Below the pieces are notes generated by a model. That model ran no database searches. It was not told where the DNA came from and was given only the letters and a program-made list of their open reading frames with translations. A program made the position numbers and the translations under genes. Source: Syntrophomonadaceae bacterium (GTDB lineage: Bacteria; Bacillota; Dethiobacteria; DTU022; UBA8154). Taken from it: DNA of 64,000 nucleotides. The stretch is from NCBI GenBank assembly GCA_003556225.1, contig PWRN01000020.1, forward strand, positions 1 through 64,000, read 5' to 3'. This document shows, one piece after another, positions 52,011-61,721 of the stretch (positions within the stretch are counted from its first letter, which is position 1; the number at the start of each line of letters is the position of its first letter).

Positions 52011-52205
52011 ATAAATTAGACACCTGTGGGAGCTTAAAATAGACGGCCATGCAGTATTGTCAGCTTCCGCTTGCCGTTTGCCTGTTTGCAGGGCAACAAG
52101 AGATGATTTACTCGGCAAGCTTGATCACGAACAAAAAATCTTGTGGATAGAGAATTCTCCCGGGTGTAGATTGACCAAAACAAACAACGAAGAGGAGGAA
52201 GAGAC

Positions 52206-52496
52206 GTGAGTGAAAAAGAACTTTACCGGAAAAAGTTAGAGGCCCAGTTAAATGAGTGGAAAGCTGAAATTGATCAGCTGAAGGCGAAAGCACAGGGCGC
52301 TGATGCCGATGCGAAACTAAAAATGAACGAGCAGGTTAAAGAACTGGAAGGGAAGTTAAAAGAAGGAGAAAAAATGCTTTCAGAAGTTGCAGAGTCCAGT
52401 GATGAGGCCTGGGAATCCATCAAAGATGGCTTTGAATCTTCCTGGGGAACATTGAAATCTGCTTTTCGTGATGCCGCTTCGAAATTCAAGAGTTAA
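52206..52496 (+). CDS. Small coiled-coil protein of unknown function
   Basis: KKLEAQLNEWKAEIDQLKAKAQGADADAKLKMNEQVKELEGKL; GTG start with SD gaggaggaag. Confidence 0.75.
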   Translation: MSEKELYRKKLEAQLNEWKAEIDQLKAKAQGADADAKLKMNEQVKELEGKLKEGEKMLSEVAESSDEAWESIKDGFESSWGTLKSAFRDAASKFKS

Positions 52497-52777
52497 CATA
52501 TCTGTCGAGCGCATCCTCACATTGGTTTTACGCAGCTAAGTGCTCCCTGACATCAATTAAGATAAAAATACATGGAAAACGAAGCATTGCCATAGCGAAA
52601 CGATCAAGGGCTTAATTTAGAAAAATACGTCATTGCAATGATGTTTTTGAGCACTGAGGTGTTGTTTCCTGCAGATTTTTAGGGCATGGATCATCTGAGC
52701 AAGTATCCAGGCCCTACCTTTGTTTATTTGGGATGGTATCCGCTGAGGGGCCGTCAGCGACCTGACTGCTGTAGATC

Positions 52778-54625
52778 ATGACCCTTGATGATGAAGGAGG
52801 GCGAAGGTTGAGCCTGGATATCGTGCTGGTACTGTTCATTCTGCTGGCGGTAATCCTGCTTTTTATCACAGGATGGGTACGGCTGGATATTGTGCCTTTC
52901 CTGGTGCCTCTCGCCTTGATTGGCGCGAATCTTGTCAGCCCCGCAGAGGTATTTGTCGGTTTCAGCAGCGCCGCGGTGATCACCGTTGCCTCACTTTTCG
53001 TGATCAGCGCCGGCCTGGTGCGCAGTGGTGTCGTCAACCGTGTCGCTGATTTCTTAAGGCATATCACAGGTGAAAGCCCGTTTCGTCTTCTCCTGGCCAG
53101 CACGGCCCTGCCGGGTATTTTTGCCGGATTCATCGTTGTAACCGCCACGGTGTTTTTCTTTGTCCCCACGGTTATGCGCATTGCCCTGCACAGCAATGTG
53201 CCCCGGAGCAGGCTGCTCCTTCCCATGGCCGCAGCCTGTCTCCTGGGGGCAAATCTGACGATTATCGGTGCTTCCCATAACCTGGTGGTAGACAGCTTGC
53301 TCCGGGCTTCCACGGGAGCAGGTTTTTCTTTCTTTGAGCTACTGCCCTTAGGGGTATTTCTGTTGGGCGCCGCCGTGGTCTACAATATTGCGCTTGGTTC
53401 ACGGTTACTTCCTGTGGGAGAAGATGCCACGACAAACAAAAGTGCGGACCCTGGAGACAGCCTTGTGAGAGCTTATCACCTGCATGACCGGATGTGGGAA
53501 CTTTGGGTGAAAAAGAAGACCGCCGCTGAGGGCAAATCTTTGCGCGAGATGGGCCTGGGAGAACGTTACGGTTTAAGCCTGATCACTATTGTCAGGGCGC
53601 AGGAAGAACTGTCTGCAGAGTCCATCGAGCAGCCCTTGCAGGCAGATGATGTGCTGCTGGTCCTGGGCCGGGAAGAGAAAATTAATGCCCTGGCCGAGCA
53701 GGAAGGCCTTTTCGTGGCCGGGTACCCCCGGGAGCAGGTGGCATTTCCCCTGAGCACCGCTGAACTGGTGGAACTGGTTGTCCCTCCCCGCTCGCCGGTG
53801 ATTGGAAAAACGCTGCGTGAGCTGAATTTTCGAGAGAAAACCGGGTTAAGCGGCATTGCTCTCTGGCGCAACGGGAGGCCCTGGCGCACGGATGTGGGCA
53901 GCCAACCGATCCAGGAGGGGGATGGGCTGCTGCTGTTTGGAAGCCGCAGCAATACACGCAGTTTTAAACCCGGGGATTCGTTTCGCTGGCTGCATGCGCC
54001 CAGGGAAGAGGAAGCGCCCCAGGAACTCTGGCACCTGGGGCCTTATGCTGCCTTGATCCTTATCCTGGTGATTGTCAGCGCCGCCCTGGGATGGCTTCCC
54101 ATTGCCGTGGCCGCCTTAAGCGGTGCTGCCGGGATGCTCCTGCTAAATATCCTTACCCCTCAACAGGCCTACGAGGTGGTGGAATGGCGGACGGTGATCC
54201 TGATCGGCTGTCTCTATCCCCTGGGCCTTGCCCTGGAGAACAGCGGCGCTTCCGCCCTGCTGGCCAAGTTCCTGCTGGATACCCTGGGATCTTTCGGGCC
54301 CACGGGTGTCCTGTTGGGGGTCGCCTTTTTCTCCATGCTCCTGACCCAGCCGCTGCACAATGTTGCAGCTGCCGTGGTCATGACCCCGGTTGCATTTGAT
54401 GTCGCGCAGGCCCTGGGCGCGAATCCAAAAGCCTTTGCTGCTGCGGTGATTGCCGGCGTTTCAGCGGCTTTTCTTATGCCGATAGGTCACCCGGCGCCTT
54501 TGCTGGTGCAGCACCTGGGCAATTACAAGCCGCAGGATTATCTGCGGTTTGGACTCGGATTATGCCTCGTCGTCCTGGCGATCATTGCCCTGATCGTCCC
54601 GCGAATTTGGCCCTTTGGTCTTTAA
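52778..54625 (+). CDS. SLC13/DASS-family permease with two TrkA-C (RCK_C) domains
   Basis: N- and C-terminal TM blocks flanking LRELNFREKTGLSGIALWRNGRPW-type RCK_C repeats; possible TTG start at 52808. Confidence 0.88.
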   Translation: MTLDDEGGRRLSLDIVLVLFILLAVILLFITGWVRLDIVPFLVPLALIGANLVSPAEVFVGFSSAAVITVASLFVISAGLVRSGVVNRVADFLRHITGESPFRLLLASTALPGIFAGFIVVTATVFFFVPTVMRIALHSNVPRSRLLLPMAAACLLGANLTIIGASHNLVVDSLLRASTGAGFSFFELLPLGVFLLGAAVVYNIALGSRLLPVGEDATTNKSADPGDSLVRAYHLHDRMWELWVKKKTAAEGKSLREMGLGERYGLSLITIVRAQEELSAESIEQPLQADDVLLVLGREEKINALAEQEGLFVAGYPREQVAFPLSTAELVELVVPPRSPVIGKTLRELNFREKTGLSGIALWRNGRPWRTDVGSQPIQEGDGLLLFGSRSNTRSFKPGDSFRWLHAPREEEAPQELWHLGPYAALILILVIVSAALGWLPIAVAALSGAAGMLLLNILTPQQAYEVVEWRTVILIGCLYPLGLALENSGASALLAKFLLDTLGSFGPTGVLLGVAFFSMLLTQPLHNVAAAVVMTPVAFDVAQALGANPKAFAAAVIAGVSAAFLMPIGHPAPLLVQHLGNYKPQDYLRFGLGLCLVVLAIIALIVPRIWPFGL

Positions 54626-54722
54626 GTGTGGAGATCTAACCTGTGGGATGAACCCGTGTTACTCTGAGCCGGTTTGTTTTGCTGACTGCTGACTGCATGG
54701 AGAAGAAACAGGAGGTTTATAA

Positions 54723-55622
54723 ATGTCCCATGAAGATGATATACAAGCCCTGACACGTTTGATGGCAGATTTCACGGCTTTCATTGGTAAACGCCTTCCC
54801 GATGACGTGGTCGCGAAACTGCAGGCGCTGAGGGACCAAGAGCAAAAGGACCTCTCCAAAGTGGTCTATGACTCCATGTTCGAAAATCTGGCGCAAGCCA
54901 TTGCCCTGAACCGGCCTGCCTGCCAGGATACAGGGGTGATCAATTATTTCATCAAGGCGGGGGCCAATTTTCCCTACCTGGCCCGGCTGCAGAATATCCT
55001 GGTGCAGGCTGTAAAAACGGCCACCGTGGAAGCTCCCTTGCGGCACAACGCCGTGGAAATCTTTGAGGAGATCAACACGGGGGACAATACCGGTGAGCGG
55101 GCGCCGTTTATTCACTGGGATATCATCAATGACGGCGATGAAGTAGAAATAGAAGTCTACATGGCGGGGGGTGGATGCAGCCTCCCGGGTAGGGCGATTA
55201 CATTGATGCCTTCGGCGGGTTATGAGGGGGTCGTGGATTTTGTATTTGACACCATTGTTAACTGGGGCATTAACGCCTGCCCTCCCCTGCTGGTGGGAGT
55301 GGGGATCGCAGGATCGGTTGAAAATGCGGCGCTCCTGTCCAAGAAGGCCATCTTACGCCCGATCGGTTCCTCCCACCCCAACCTAAAAGGTGCCGCCCTG
55401 GAGAAGCGCCTGGAGCAGGGTTTAAATGAACTGGGTCTGGGACCCCAGGGTCTCTCGGGAAGCGCTACGGTTTTGGGTGTGCACATTGAATCTGCGGCCC
55501 GGCACCCCTCCACCATTTCCGCGGCGATTAATATTGGCTGCTGGGCCCATCGGCGAGGCACTATACGAATCAAAGGGGACTTATCGCATGAAATCATTTC
55601 CCACCGGGAGGTAGCGCTGTGA
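54723..55622 (+). CDS. Fumarate hydratase class I, alpha subunit
   Basis: [66 protein letters not shown]. Confidence 0.92.
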   Translation: MSHEDDIQALTRLMADFTAFIGKRLPDDVVAKLQALRDQEQKDLSKVVYDSMFENLAQAIALNRPACQDTGVINYFIKAGANFPYLARLQNILVQAVKTATVEAPLRHNAVEIFEEINTGDNTGERAPFIHWDIINDGDEVEIEVYMAGGGCSLPGRAITLMPSAGYEGVVDFVFDTIVNWGINACPPLLVGVGIAGSVENAALLSKKAILRPIGSSHPNLKGAALEKRLEQGLNELGLGPQGLSGSATVLGVHIESAARHPSTISAAINIGCWAHRRGTIRIKGDLSHEIISHREVAL

Positions 55623-56224
55623 AAAAAATCCTGAACACCCCCATTAAAGCTGAGGATCTCGCAGGGATCCAGATCGGAGACGTGATCTATCTCACCGGAC
55701 ACCTGGTCACATGTCGCGACGTGGCCCACCGCAGGCTAATCGAGCGGGGTATGGAGCTGCCCGTCGATCTCCGCGGCCTGGCGATATTCCACGCCGGACC
55801 TATTGTCAAAAAAGATCATGAAAGGTACGTCATGGTTTCCATCGGCCCTACGACCAGCATGCGGATGGAAAAGTTCGAAAAGGAGTTTATCGCCAGAACC
55901 GGGGTGAAAGTCGTGATCGGAAAAGGTGGAATGGGGCCCAGGACAGCCGAAGCATGTAAGGAACACCAGGCGATTCACTGCGTGTTTCCGGGAGGCTGCG
56001 CGGTACTGGCGGCCACGGAAGTGGAGGAAATTGAAGGGGTGGAATGGATGGAACTGGGCATGCCGGAATCCCTCTGGATCTGCAGGGTAAAAGAGTTCGG
56101 TCCTTTGATCGTTTCCATCGACACGGCAGGGAACAACCTCTTCGAGATCAATAAAGAAGTCTTCCGTGAGCGCAAAGATCGCATCGTCGCAGAGATCTCT
56201 CGCGAAGTGGGCTTTATTCAATAG
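55619..56224 (+). CDS. Fumarate hydratase class I, beta subunit
   Basis: [25 protein letters not shown]-type [31 protein letters not shown]; overlaps alpha stop. Confidence 0.93.
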   Translation: MKKILNTPIKAEDLAGIQIGDVIYLTGHLVTCRDVAHRRLIERGMELPVDLRGLAIFHAGPIVKKDHERYVMVSIGPTTSMRMEKFEKEFIARTGVKVVIGKGGMGPRTAEACKEHQAIHCVFPGGCAVLAATEVEEIEGVEWMELGMPESLWICRVKEFGPLIVSIDTAGNNLFEINKEVFRERKDRIVAEISREVGFIQ

Positions 56225-56304
56225 TGGGAACCTGGCCCGCTCCGGCATGTTCGTTTGCGATTCATGCAGCCGATTTCTTGCCGGGCGGACACGCTTTTCT
56301 TAAC

Positions 56305-56364
56305 AACAACCCACCCTGTCCAGGTTGAAAGAACGTCGCATCAGACCTGGAGGGTTGGGTTGTT
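56305..56364 (+). terminator. Long imperfect hairpin downstream of fumarase
   Basis: aacaacccaccctgtccaggt ... acctggagggttgggttgtt. Confidence 0.55.
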
Positions 56365-56606
56365 TGCATTCAAGCACATGAGTAGAGTCAGAAGAGCCCT
56401 ATTGAGAGAAAGATTCTCAATTTCATACTAAATGAAAATATCACGGCGTAAACTGTTCCTCAAGGGCAAAAATGGGGATCAATTTTATTTGACAAATGCT
56501 CAATAAATATACTATGATCAATTTGGACATAAGACCATAACTGTGCGGCCGGCAAATGTGTGCAAAATCTTTCTTGATCATGTGATAGAAAGGGGTATCA
56601 GCCGGG

Positions 56607-57416
56607 ATGAGTTCAGAGAAACCGTCATCAGAAAAAGGAAAGAAGGAAATTCCAAAAGTAATGCGTTTCGACATTAAACATGTTATCGCTGTGATGAGTG
56701 GAAAGGGTGGCGTGGGTAAATCCTCGATTACCGCCCTGCTGGCTGTTGGCGCACGCAAGCAGGGTTTCAGCAGCGGGGTGCTGGATGCGGATATAACCGG
56801 GCCAAGTATTCCCAAGATGTTTGGATTGAAAAAATATGACCATGGGCAGCGATTTGCCCCGGCGGAAAGTTCACTGGGGATCAAAATCATGTCCCTGAAC
56901 TTGCTGCTTTTAAATGAGGATGACCCGGTGATCTGGAGAGGTCCGCTCATCGGCAGAGCAGTCGGACAATTCTGGGGAGATGTTGATTGGGGAGACCTGG
57001 ACTATCTGTTTATTGATTTGCCTCCAGGAACAGCAGATGCTCCGTTAACTGTCATGCAGACCATCCCTTTAGATGGTCTGGTGATCGTGAGTTCACCCCA
57101 GGGTTTAGCCGTAATGGTTGTGAAAAAAGCGCTGAAGATGGCGCGATCGATGAATGTTCCGGTCCTGGGCCTGGTGGAAAACATGAGCTATTTTGCCTGC
57201 CCGCAATGTCAGGCCAAGGTGGAAATATTCGGTTCTTTAAAAGGAGAAAAGGTCGCCAGGGCCACAGGCGTGCCTTACCTGGGAAACCTTCCCCTGGATC
57301 CAAACCTGGCAGGTTGCTGTGACAGCGGCAGGATAGAAAGCTACAACAGCGACCTTTTTCTCAAGCTGTTAAACTGCCAGCAGCAGATAAAGGGAAAGGA
57401 AAACGTGATCCCATAG
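56607..57416 (+). CDS. Mrp/NBP35 family P-loop ATPase
   Basis: VMSGKGGVGKSSITALLA, DADITGPSIPKMFGL, DLPPGTADAPLTVMQ, ACPQC CxxC. Confidence 0.93.
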   Translation: MSSEKPSSEKGKKEIPKVMRFDIKHVIAVMSGKGGVGKSSITALLAVGARKQGFSSGVLDADITGPSIPKMFGLKKYDHGQRFAPAESSLGIKIMSLNLLLLNEDDPVIWRGPLIGRAVGQFWGDVDWGDLDYLFIDLPPGTADAPLTVMQTIPLDGLVIVSSPQGLAVMVVKKALKMARSMNVPVLGLVENMSYFACPQCQAKVEIFGSLKGEKVARATGVPYLGNLPLDPNLAGCCDSGRIESYNSDLFLKLLNCQQQIKGKENVIP

Positions 57417-57534
57417 CCTTTACCCGCGGTTCAACGCGATAGGTTTACCTCCAACCTGCCCTGTCCCTGTCCCTGTTCATGTATCCAACTTTCTAAAAAT
57501 CTGATTCAGGCGATTTAATCAGAGAAAGGAGGGA

Positions 57535-57840
57535 ATGACAGTGCCAAGAGGTAGATACTGGTATGGTCCTGGTTTCTGGAAACGAGACACAAACTGGGTG
57601 CCTGGAAGCGGTGGTTTCCGAGGCGGTGCGTATTACCGCGGAGGCCCGGGCACGTTTCGCCCGCATGGTTGGGGCTGGGGCCCATGTTACTGGTTTCATG
57701 GCGGATATGCCGTTTTCCCGCCCGTCATGTATGATCTGGAAACCAACGAAGCCGATGATTTGAAGGATCAAGCTAACGCAATCAAGGCTGAAAAGCAAAA
57801 AATAGAAAGCAGGCTGGCTGAACTGGAAGAAAAGCAGTAG
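57535..57840 (+). CDS. DUF5320-like Gly/aromatic-rich protein
   Basis: PRGRYWYGPGFWKRDTNWVPGSGGFRGGAYYRGGPGTFRPHGWGWG + C-terminal coiled coil KQKIESRLAELEEKQ. Confidence 0.72.
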   Translation: MTVPRGRYWYGPGFWKRDTNWVPGSGGFRGGAYYRGGPGTFRPHGWGWGPCYWFHGGYAVFPPVMYDLETNEADDLKDQANAIKAEKQKIESRLAELEEKQ

Positions 57841-57878
57841 AATCAGTCACCATCATCCAGCGGCAAAGCAGGCAGTTG

Positions 57879-57908
57879 AGGGTGTCCTAAACACCCTTTC
57901 TTTTTTTT
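57879..57908 (+). terminator. Rho-independent terminator
   Basis: AGGGTGT-CCTAA-ACACCCT + TTC + T8. Confidence 0.88.
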
Positions 57909-58032
57909 AGTATGACGTACATTTGTTTTCGGGAACCGCCGTGATTGCATTCCTGAAAGCTCTGCAGGAGAAGGATGTTGTCGCGTCGAAAAATCAAAAG
58001 GCCAGCAACAAGATGCAAAGGTCGGTGGGACA

Positions 58033-58569
58033 ATGCTGAAAGATTCATTGGAAGTGCTGTTTAGAAAACATGGATTTGATGATTATCGCTGGATCCGCGC
58101 GGACCAGATCCAGGTTGCCCATTGGGTGCGGTTTAAATGCATGTTCGGATGTTCCAGCTACGGGAAAAAAGGGACTTGCCCTCCCCAGGTCCCTGCGGTA
58201 GAAGAGTGCCGCGCTTTTTTTGCTGATTACAAGAAAGCGGTCCTTTTTCACCTGGCGAAAGCGGTGGAGAAGCCGGAGGATCGCGTCCCGTGGAGCAAGG
58301 AGATCAGCCGGCACTTAATCCAATTGGAAAGGGAGGTGTTCTGGTCCGGTTATCATAAGGCTTTCATGCTTTTTATGGACGAGTGCCGTTTTTGTGAAGC
58401 ATGTACGGGTACCCGGGAAAGCTGTGTGAACAAAGAAGACGCACGGCCTGGCCCGGAATCCCTGGCTGTGGATGTTTTTGCTACAGCCCGCAGCGCCGGT
58501 TATCCCCTCGAGGTGCTGCGTCACTACGATCAAACCATGAACCGCTACGCCATCCTCCTGGTGGAGTAG
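58033..58569 (+). CDS. DUF2284-like metal-binding protein
   Basis: CMFGCSSYGKKGTCPPQVPAVEECRAFFADYKKAV, DECRFCEACTG Cys motifs. Confidence 0.83.
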   Translation: MLKDSLEVLFRKHGFDDYRWIRADQIQVAHWVRFKCMFGCSSYGKKGTCPPQVPAVEECRAFFADYKKAVLFHLAKAVEKPEDRVPWSKEISRHLIQLEREVFWSGYHKAFMLFMDECRFCEACTGTRESCVNKEDARPGPESLAVDVFATARSAGYPLEVLRHYDQTMNRYAILLVE

Positions 58570-58863
58570 ACGTTTTGTCACAATAGCCCATGGCTTTGCT
58601 TATTGTTGCAATTCCGGCGCTTCTCTTGGACAAGAAACTTTTGTAGAAATCATCAAAATGATTGAACAATTTTTACAATCTGCAAGGAGATTGCGTAATG
58701 TTTCTTGAATATAAGTTTATAAAGAAATTTCTAATACCATTTAACCAAGGAATAAGAAGATTGCTTGAGTTTAGATCCTAAAAGGCGGCCGAAACGTGTT
58801 TGGGGACTTTCTGCGAAGGAGGCTGCTGGGACGATGAAAGTCGAATGACGTGGAGATCATGGC

Positions 58864-59143
58864 GTGATCACCCTTCCACAGGAAGTGAATCTCATCAATG
58901 TCTCAGAGTTCAAGCAGGCAGTCCAATCGCTTAGCGACCAGGCATGCAACCCAATATATGTTGATTGCTCTCAGCTCAAAATGATAGACAGCGCCGGTCT
59001 TGGCAGCTTTGTGCTTTGCCAAAAGCAGCTGAAGAAGCAAGGCGGTGAACTGAGGCTTGCCAACGTGTAACGTGTATCATGAATATGTCAAACACCTCTT
59101 TGATATGATCGATTTAAAGAGGGTTATTAAGATTGAAGAATGA
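58864..59143 (+). pseudogene. STAS-domain anti-sigma factor antagonist, frameshifted
   Basis: CQLKMIDSAGLGSFVLCQKQLKKQGGELRLANV* then, after removing one copy of the AACGTGT duplication (59062-59075), YHEYVKHLFDMIDLKRVIKIEE*. Confidence 0.78.
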
Positions 59144-59233
59144 TCCCCGTAAGAATGACCCCTGCGAGAGATAAGAAAGCAGTTTTCCAGGACCCGGGTA
59201 GTTGCAGCGGGTTAACACAGGAGAAGAAGGAGG

Positions 59234-59755
59234 ATGATCCTGTTGCCGGAACAACTAACACTCTGGCCTGGTGATGAACAAAAACCGCCAGGCGTGGATA
59301 AACGCCTTCACGTGCTCAAACGGCTTGAGATTGCCCCGTTCATTCCCCACGAAGTTTTTGCACGCTATTACCAGGATACCGGAAGACCGCCATATCCCCT
59401 GGAGTCCATGCTTCTGGCTTTGCTCGCACAGGAGCTGTTTAAAATTCCTACCACGGAACTGCTCATAACCGTGCTGCGTATCTCCCCACTTTTATGCCGC
59501 TGTTGCGGTTTTCACAAAAGCATACCCGATGAATCGACCTTTCGCCGCTTTAAGCAACGACTGGGACCTGGTGTAGCCGAGCAGCTCCTGGATAAAGCAT
59601 GCCAGGAAGCCCATCGTTTGCTGGAGCAGGAGCTTTCTGTTCCTCCCCTACCCGCCGCGGTGCGTTTTCGGCGTTTCCACCAGGAAAGGGAAAATGGCGC
59701 TGTTGGCGTGCAACCACAGATTACGTATATCATGGGAACACGAGAAGAAGGCTAA
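59234..59755 (+). pseudogene. N-terminal transposase fragment (IS5/IS1182-like)
   Basis: LEIAPFIPHEVFARYYQDTGRPPYPLESMLLALLAQELF...IPDESTFRRFKQRLG; stops before a catalytic domain. Confidence 0.65.
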
Positions 59756-59790
59756 AAAAAGACGCGAAAACCACTGTAAGGGAGAGTAAT

Positions 59791-60459
59791 ATGTGCGGGC
59801 GGTTTTCCTTTTTTGATTTTTTAGGTTTTCAGATGCGATTTAGCTTGCAAATTCCCGCTTTGATCCAGCCACGGTACAATATTGCTCCTTCGCAAGAGAT
59901 CCTGGCTATTGTTAACCCCAACCTTGAGGGCTACCAAACCGCTTTTTTCAAATGGGGTCTTATCCCTTACTGGTCAAAAGACGGCTCTTCGGCCAGAAAG
60001 ATGATCAATGCCCGGGCAGAAACCGTGGATCAAAAGCCCAGCTTTAAGCAAAGTTTTCAAAAAAGAAGGTGCCTGATTCCGGCTGACGGTTTTTTTGAAT
60101 GGGAAAAACAGGAAATTGGGAAGAAACCTTACAGGATCGTTTTGAAAAATCGTGAAGTGTTTGCCTTTGCCGGCTTGTGGGATGCCTGGACTGATCCCTC
60201 AGGGCAGACGGTGCATTCCTGCACCATCATCACGACTTCTGCCAATTCGCTGCTTGCAGCCATCCACCTTCGCATGCCGGTCATTCTCGCCAAAGAGGCA
60301 GAAGAAGCCTGGCTTCACCCCGAAACCGATCAGCTTACCCTGAAAAACCTCCTCTTGCCTTATCCGGCAGCATTGATGGAAAGTTATGAAGTATCCGTGC
60401 GCGTAAATTCTCCCCGCAATGACGACCCGAGCATCATTGAACCTCTGCGTACTCCTTGA
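59791..60459 (+). CDS. SOS response-associated peptidase (SRAP/YedK/HMCES family)
   Basis: MCGRFSFFD (catalytic Cys2), QPRYNIAPSQEILAI, KWGLIPYWSKD, RCLIPADGFFEWEK, LHLRMPVIL-type motif. Confidence 0.93.
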   Translation: MCGRFSFFDFLGFQMRFSLQIPALIQPRYNIAPSQEILAIVNPNLEGYQTAFFKWGLIPYWSKDGSSARKMINARAETVDQKPSFKQSFQKRRCLIPADGFFEWEKQEIGKKPYRIVLKNREVFAFAGLWDAWTDPSGQTVHSCTIITTSANSLLAAIHLRMPVILAKEAEEAWLHPETDQLTLKNLLLPYPAALMESYEVSVRVNSPRNDDPSIIEPLRTP

Positions 60460-60520
60460 TGGGAATTTCTGATTCCTTTCGCTTTGCTGACCAGGGGTAA
60501 CCAAAGAAGAGGTGGCAGCG

Positions 60521-61582
60521 ATGAGGATCATTTTCGTCCCTTCAAGTTTACAACCTGCACACAAAGAGAATCGAGCCCCGACCCCGTTTTCCTGCAGCGA
60601 GAAACAAGCCTGCCCTGTTTCCTTGAGATGCCAGCCTGGGCCAATCCCTGCTGGGCAACCCCTGTTTTTTTCCGCCGCCGTTCTTTTTAGCTTCTTTTTC
60701 ATGTTCTTCTTTTTCATCGCCGGCTGCACACCTGCGTTCGAAGAAAGAGGACGGGTTATCGAAAAAGAAGATCATGGTTTTCCCCTGGTTGCCGTAGACT
60801 ACGCGGGCAGAAAGATCCGTTTTGAAACACCTCCTGAAAGTTTTATATCCACCCATCCAGCCAACACGGAAATTCTTTTTGCCCTGGGACTGGGCCATAA
60901 GGTCAAGGCCGTGACCACCTACTGCGATTACCCCCCGGAAATAGAAGAACAGCGGCTGGCCTGGGGAGAATGGGATCAGGAAAGGCTGGGTGAAATGGTT
61001 CCAGCTTTGCTTCTCGCAGGAGAGAGGCAGGTACTCATGGCGGATTTCGCCGCCATGATTCCTGGCCTTTCCAGCTTCATGCTGGCTCCCAAAGACTATG
61101 ACGAAGTTGTCGAAGCTATTCTCCTGGTAGGTGAGATCGCGGACAGCGAAGGGTCAGCTGCCGAAATAGCTGCGAGGATGAAAGAAAAAAAGGATCAAAT
61201 CCGCCGATGCGCCGCAAGGGTTCAACCCGCGGAGCAGCCCACCGTTCTGGTTTTGGCCCTCTTTGAAGAGATCATGGCTGCCGGAGAAAATACATTGGCA
61301 AACGAACTGATTGATCTGGCTGGCGGGATCAATGCTGCTGCCACGGGGGAAGGGTTTTATGCGCTGGGGGAAAATGAGCTTTTAAGCCTGGATCCGGAAA
61401 TAATCATCTTTCTTACTCCCTGGGAAGACTACTTTGCTGCACGAAACTGGCGTCATGACTTAAAGGCTTTTCAAAATAACCGGATTTATTCCCTGGAAGG
61501 AGCCCTTGTTCTCAGGCCCGGTCCCAGGTTGGCCCAGGGGTTGGAAGCGATCTTTGAGTGCCTCCACGGTGTCGAGTTTTAA
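60521..61582 (+). CDS. ABC transporter substrate-binding lipoprotein (BtuF/FepB-like)
   Basis: Lipobox FIAGC; STHPANTEILFALGLGHKVKAVTTYCDYPPE; VVEAILLVGEI. Confidence 0.86.
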   Translation: MRIIFVPSSLQPAHKENRAPTPFSCSEKQACPVSLRCQPGPIPAGQPLFFSAAVLFSFFFMFFFFIAGCTPAFEERGRVIEKEDHGFPLVAVDYAGRKIRFETPPESFISTHPANTEILFALGLGHKVKAVTTYCDYPPEIEEQRLAWGEWDQERLGEMVPALLLAGERQVLMADFAAMIPGLSSFMLAPKDYDEVVEAILLVGEIADSEGSAAEIAARMKEKKDQIRRCAARVQPAEQPTVLVLALFEEIMAAGENTLANELIDLAGGINAAATGEGFYALGENELLSLDPEIIIFLTPWEDYFAARNWRHDLKAFQNNRIYSLEGALVLRPGPRLAQGLEAIFECLHGVEF

Positions 61583-61602
61583 AGACTGGGTAAATAAAAC
61601 TT

Positions 61603-61651
61603 ACTATCTAGTTGACATAATTATGAGTAAATGCTATACTATCAGGTAGTA
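61603..61651 (+). promoter_or_regulatory. cooS promoter with flanking dyads
   Basis: TTGACA (61612-61617) - 17 nt - TATACT (61635-61640); dyads ACTA-TC-TAGT (61603-61612) and TACTA-TCAGG-TAGTA (61637-61651). Confidence 0.68.
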
Positions 61652-61721
61652 ACGCTTATCCCTTTCTTTCGTAAACCTGGAGTTCTAAAATTTAATAACA
61701 CGAGGAGGTTAAGATATTACT

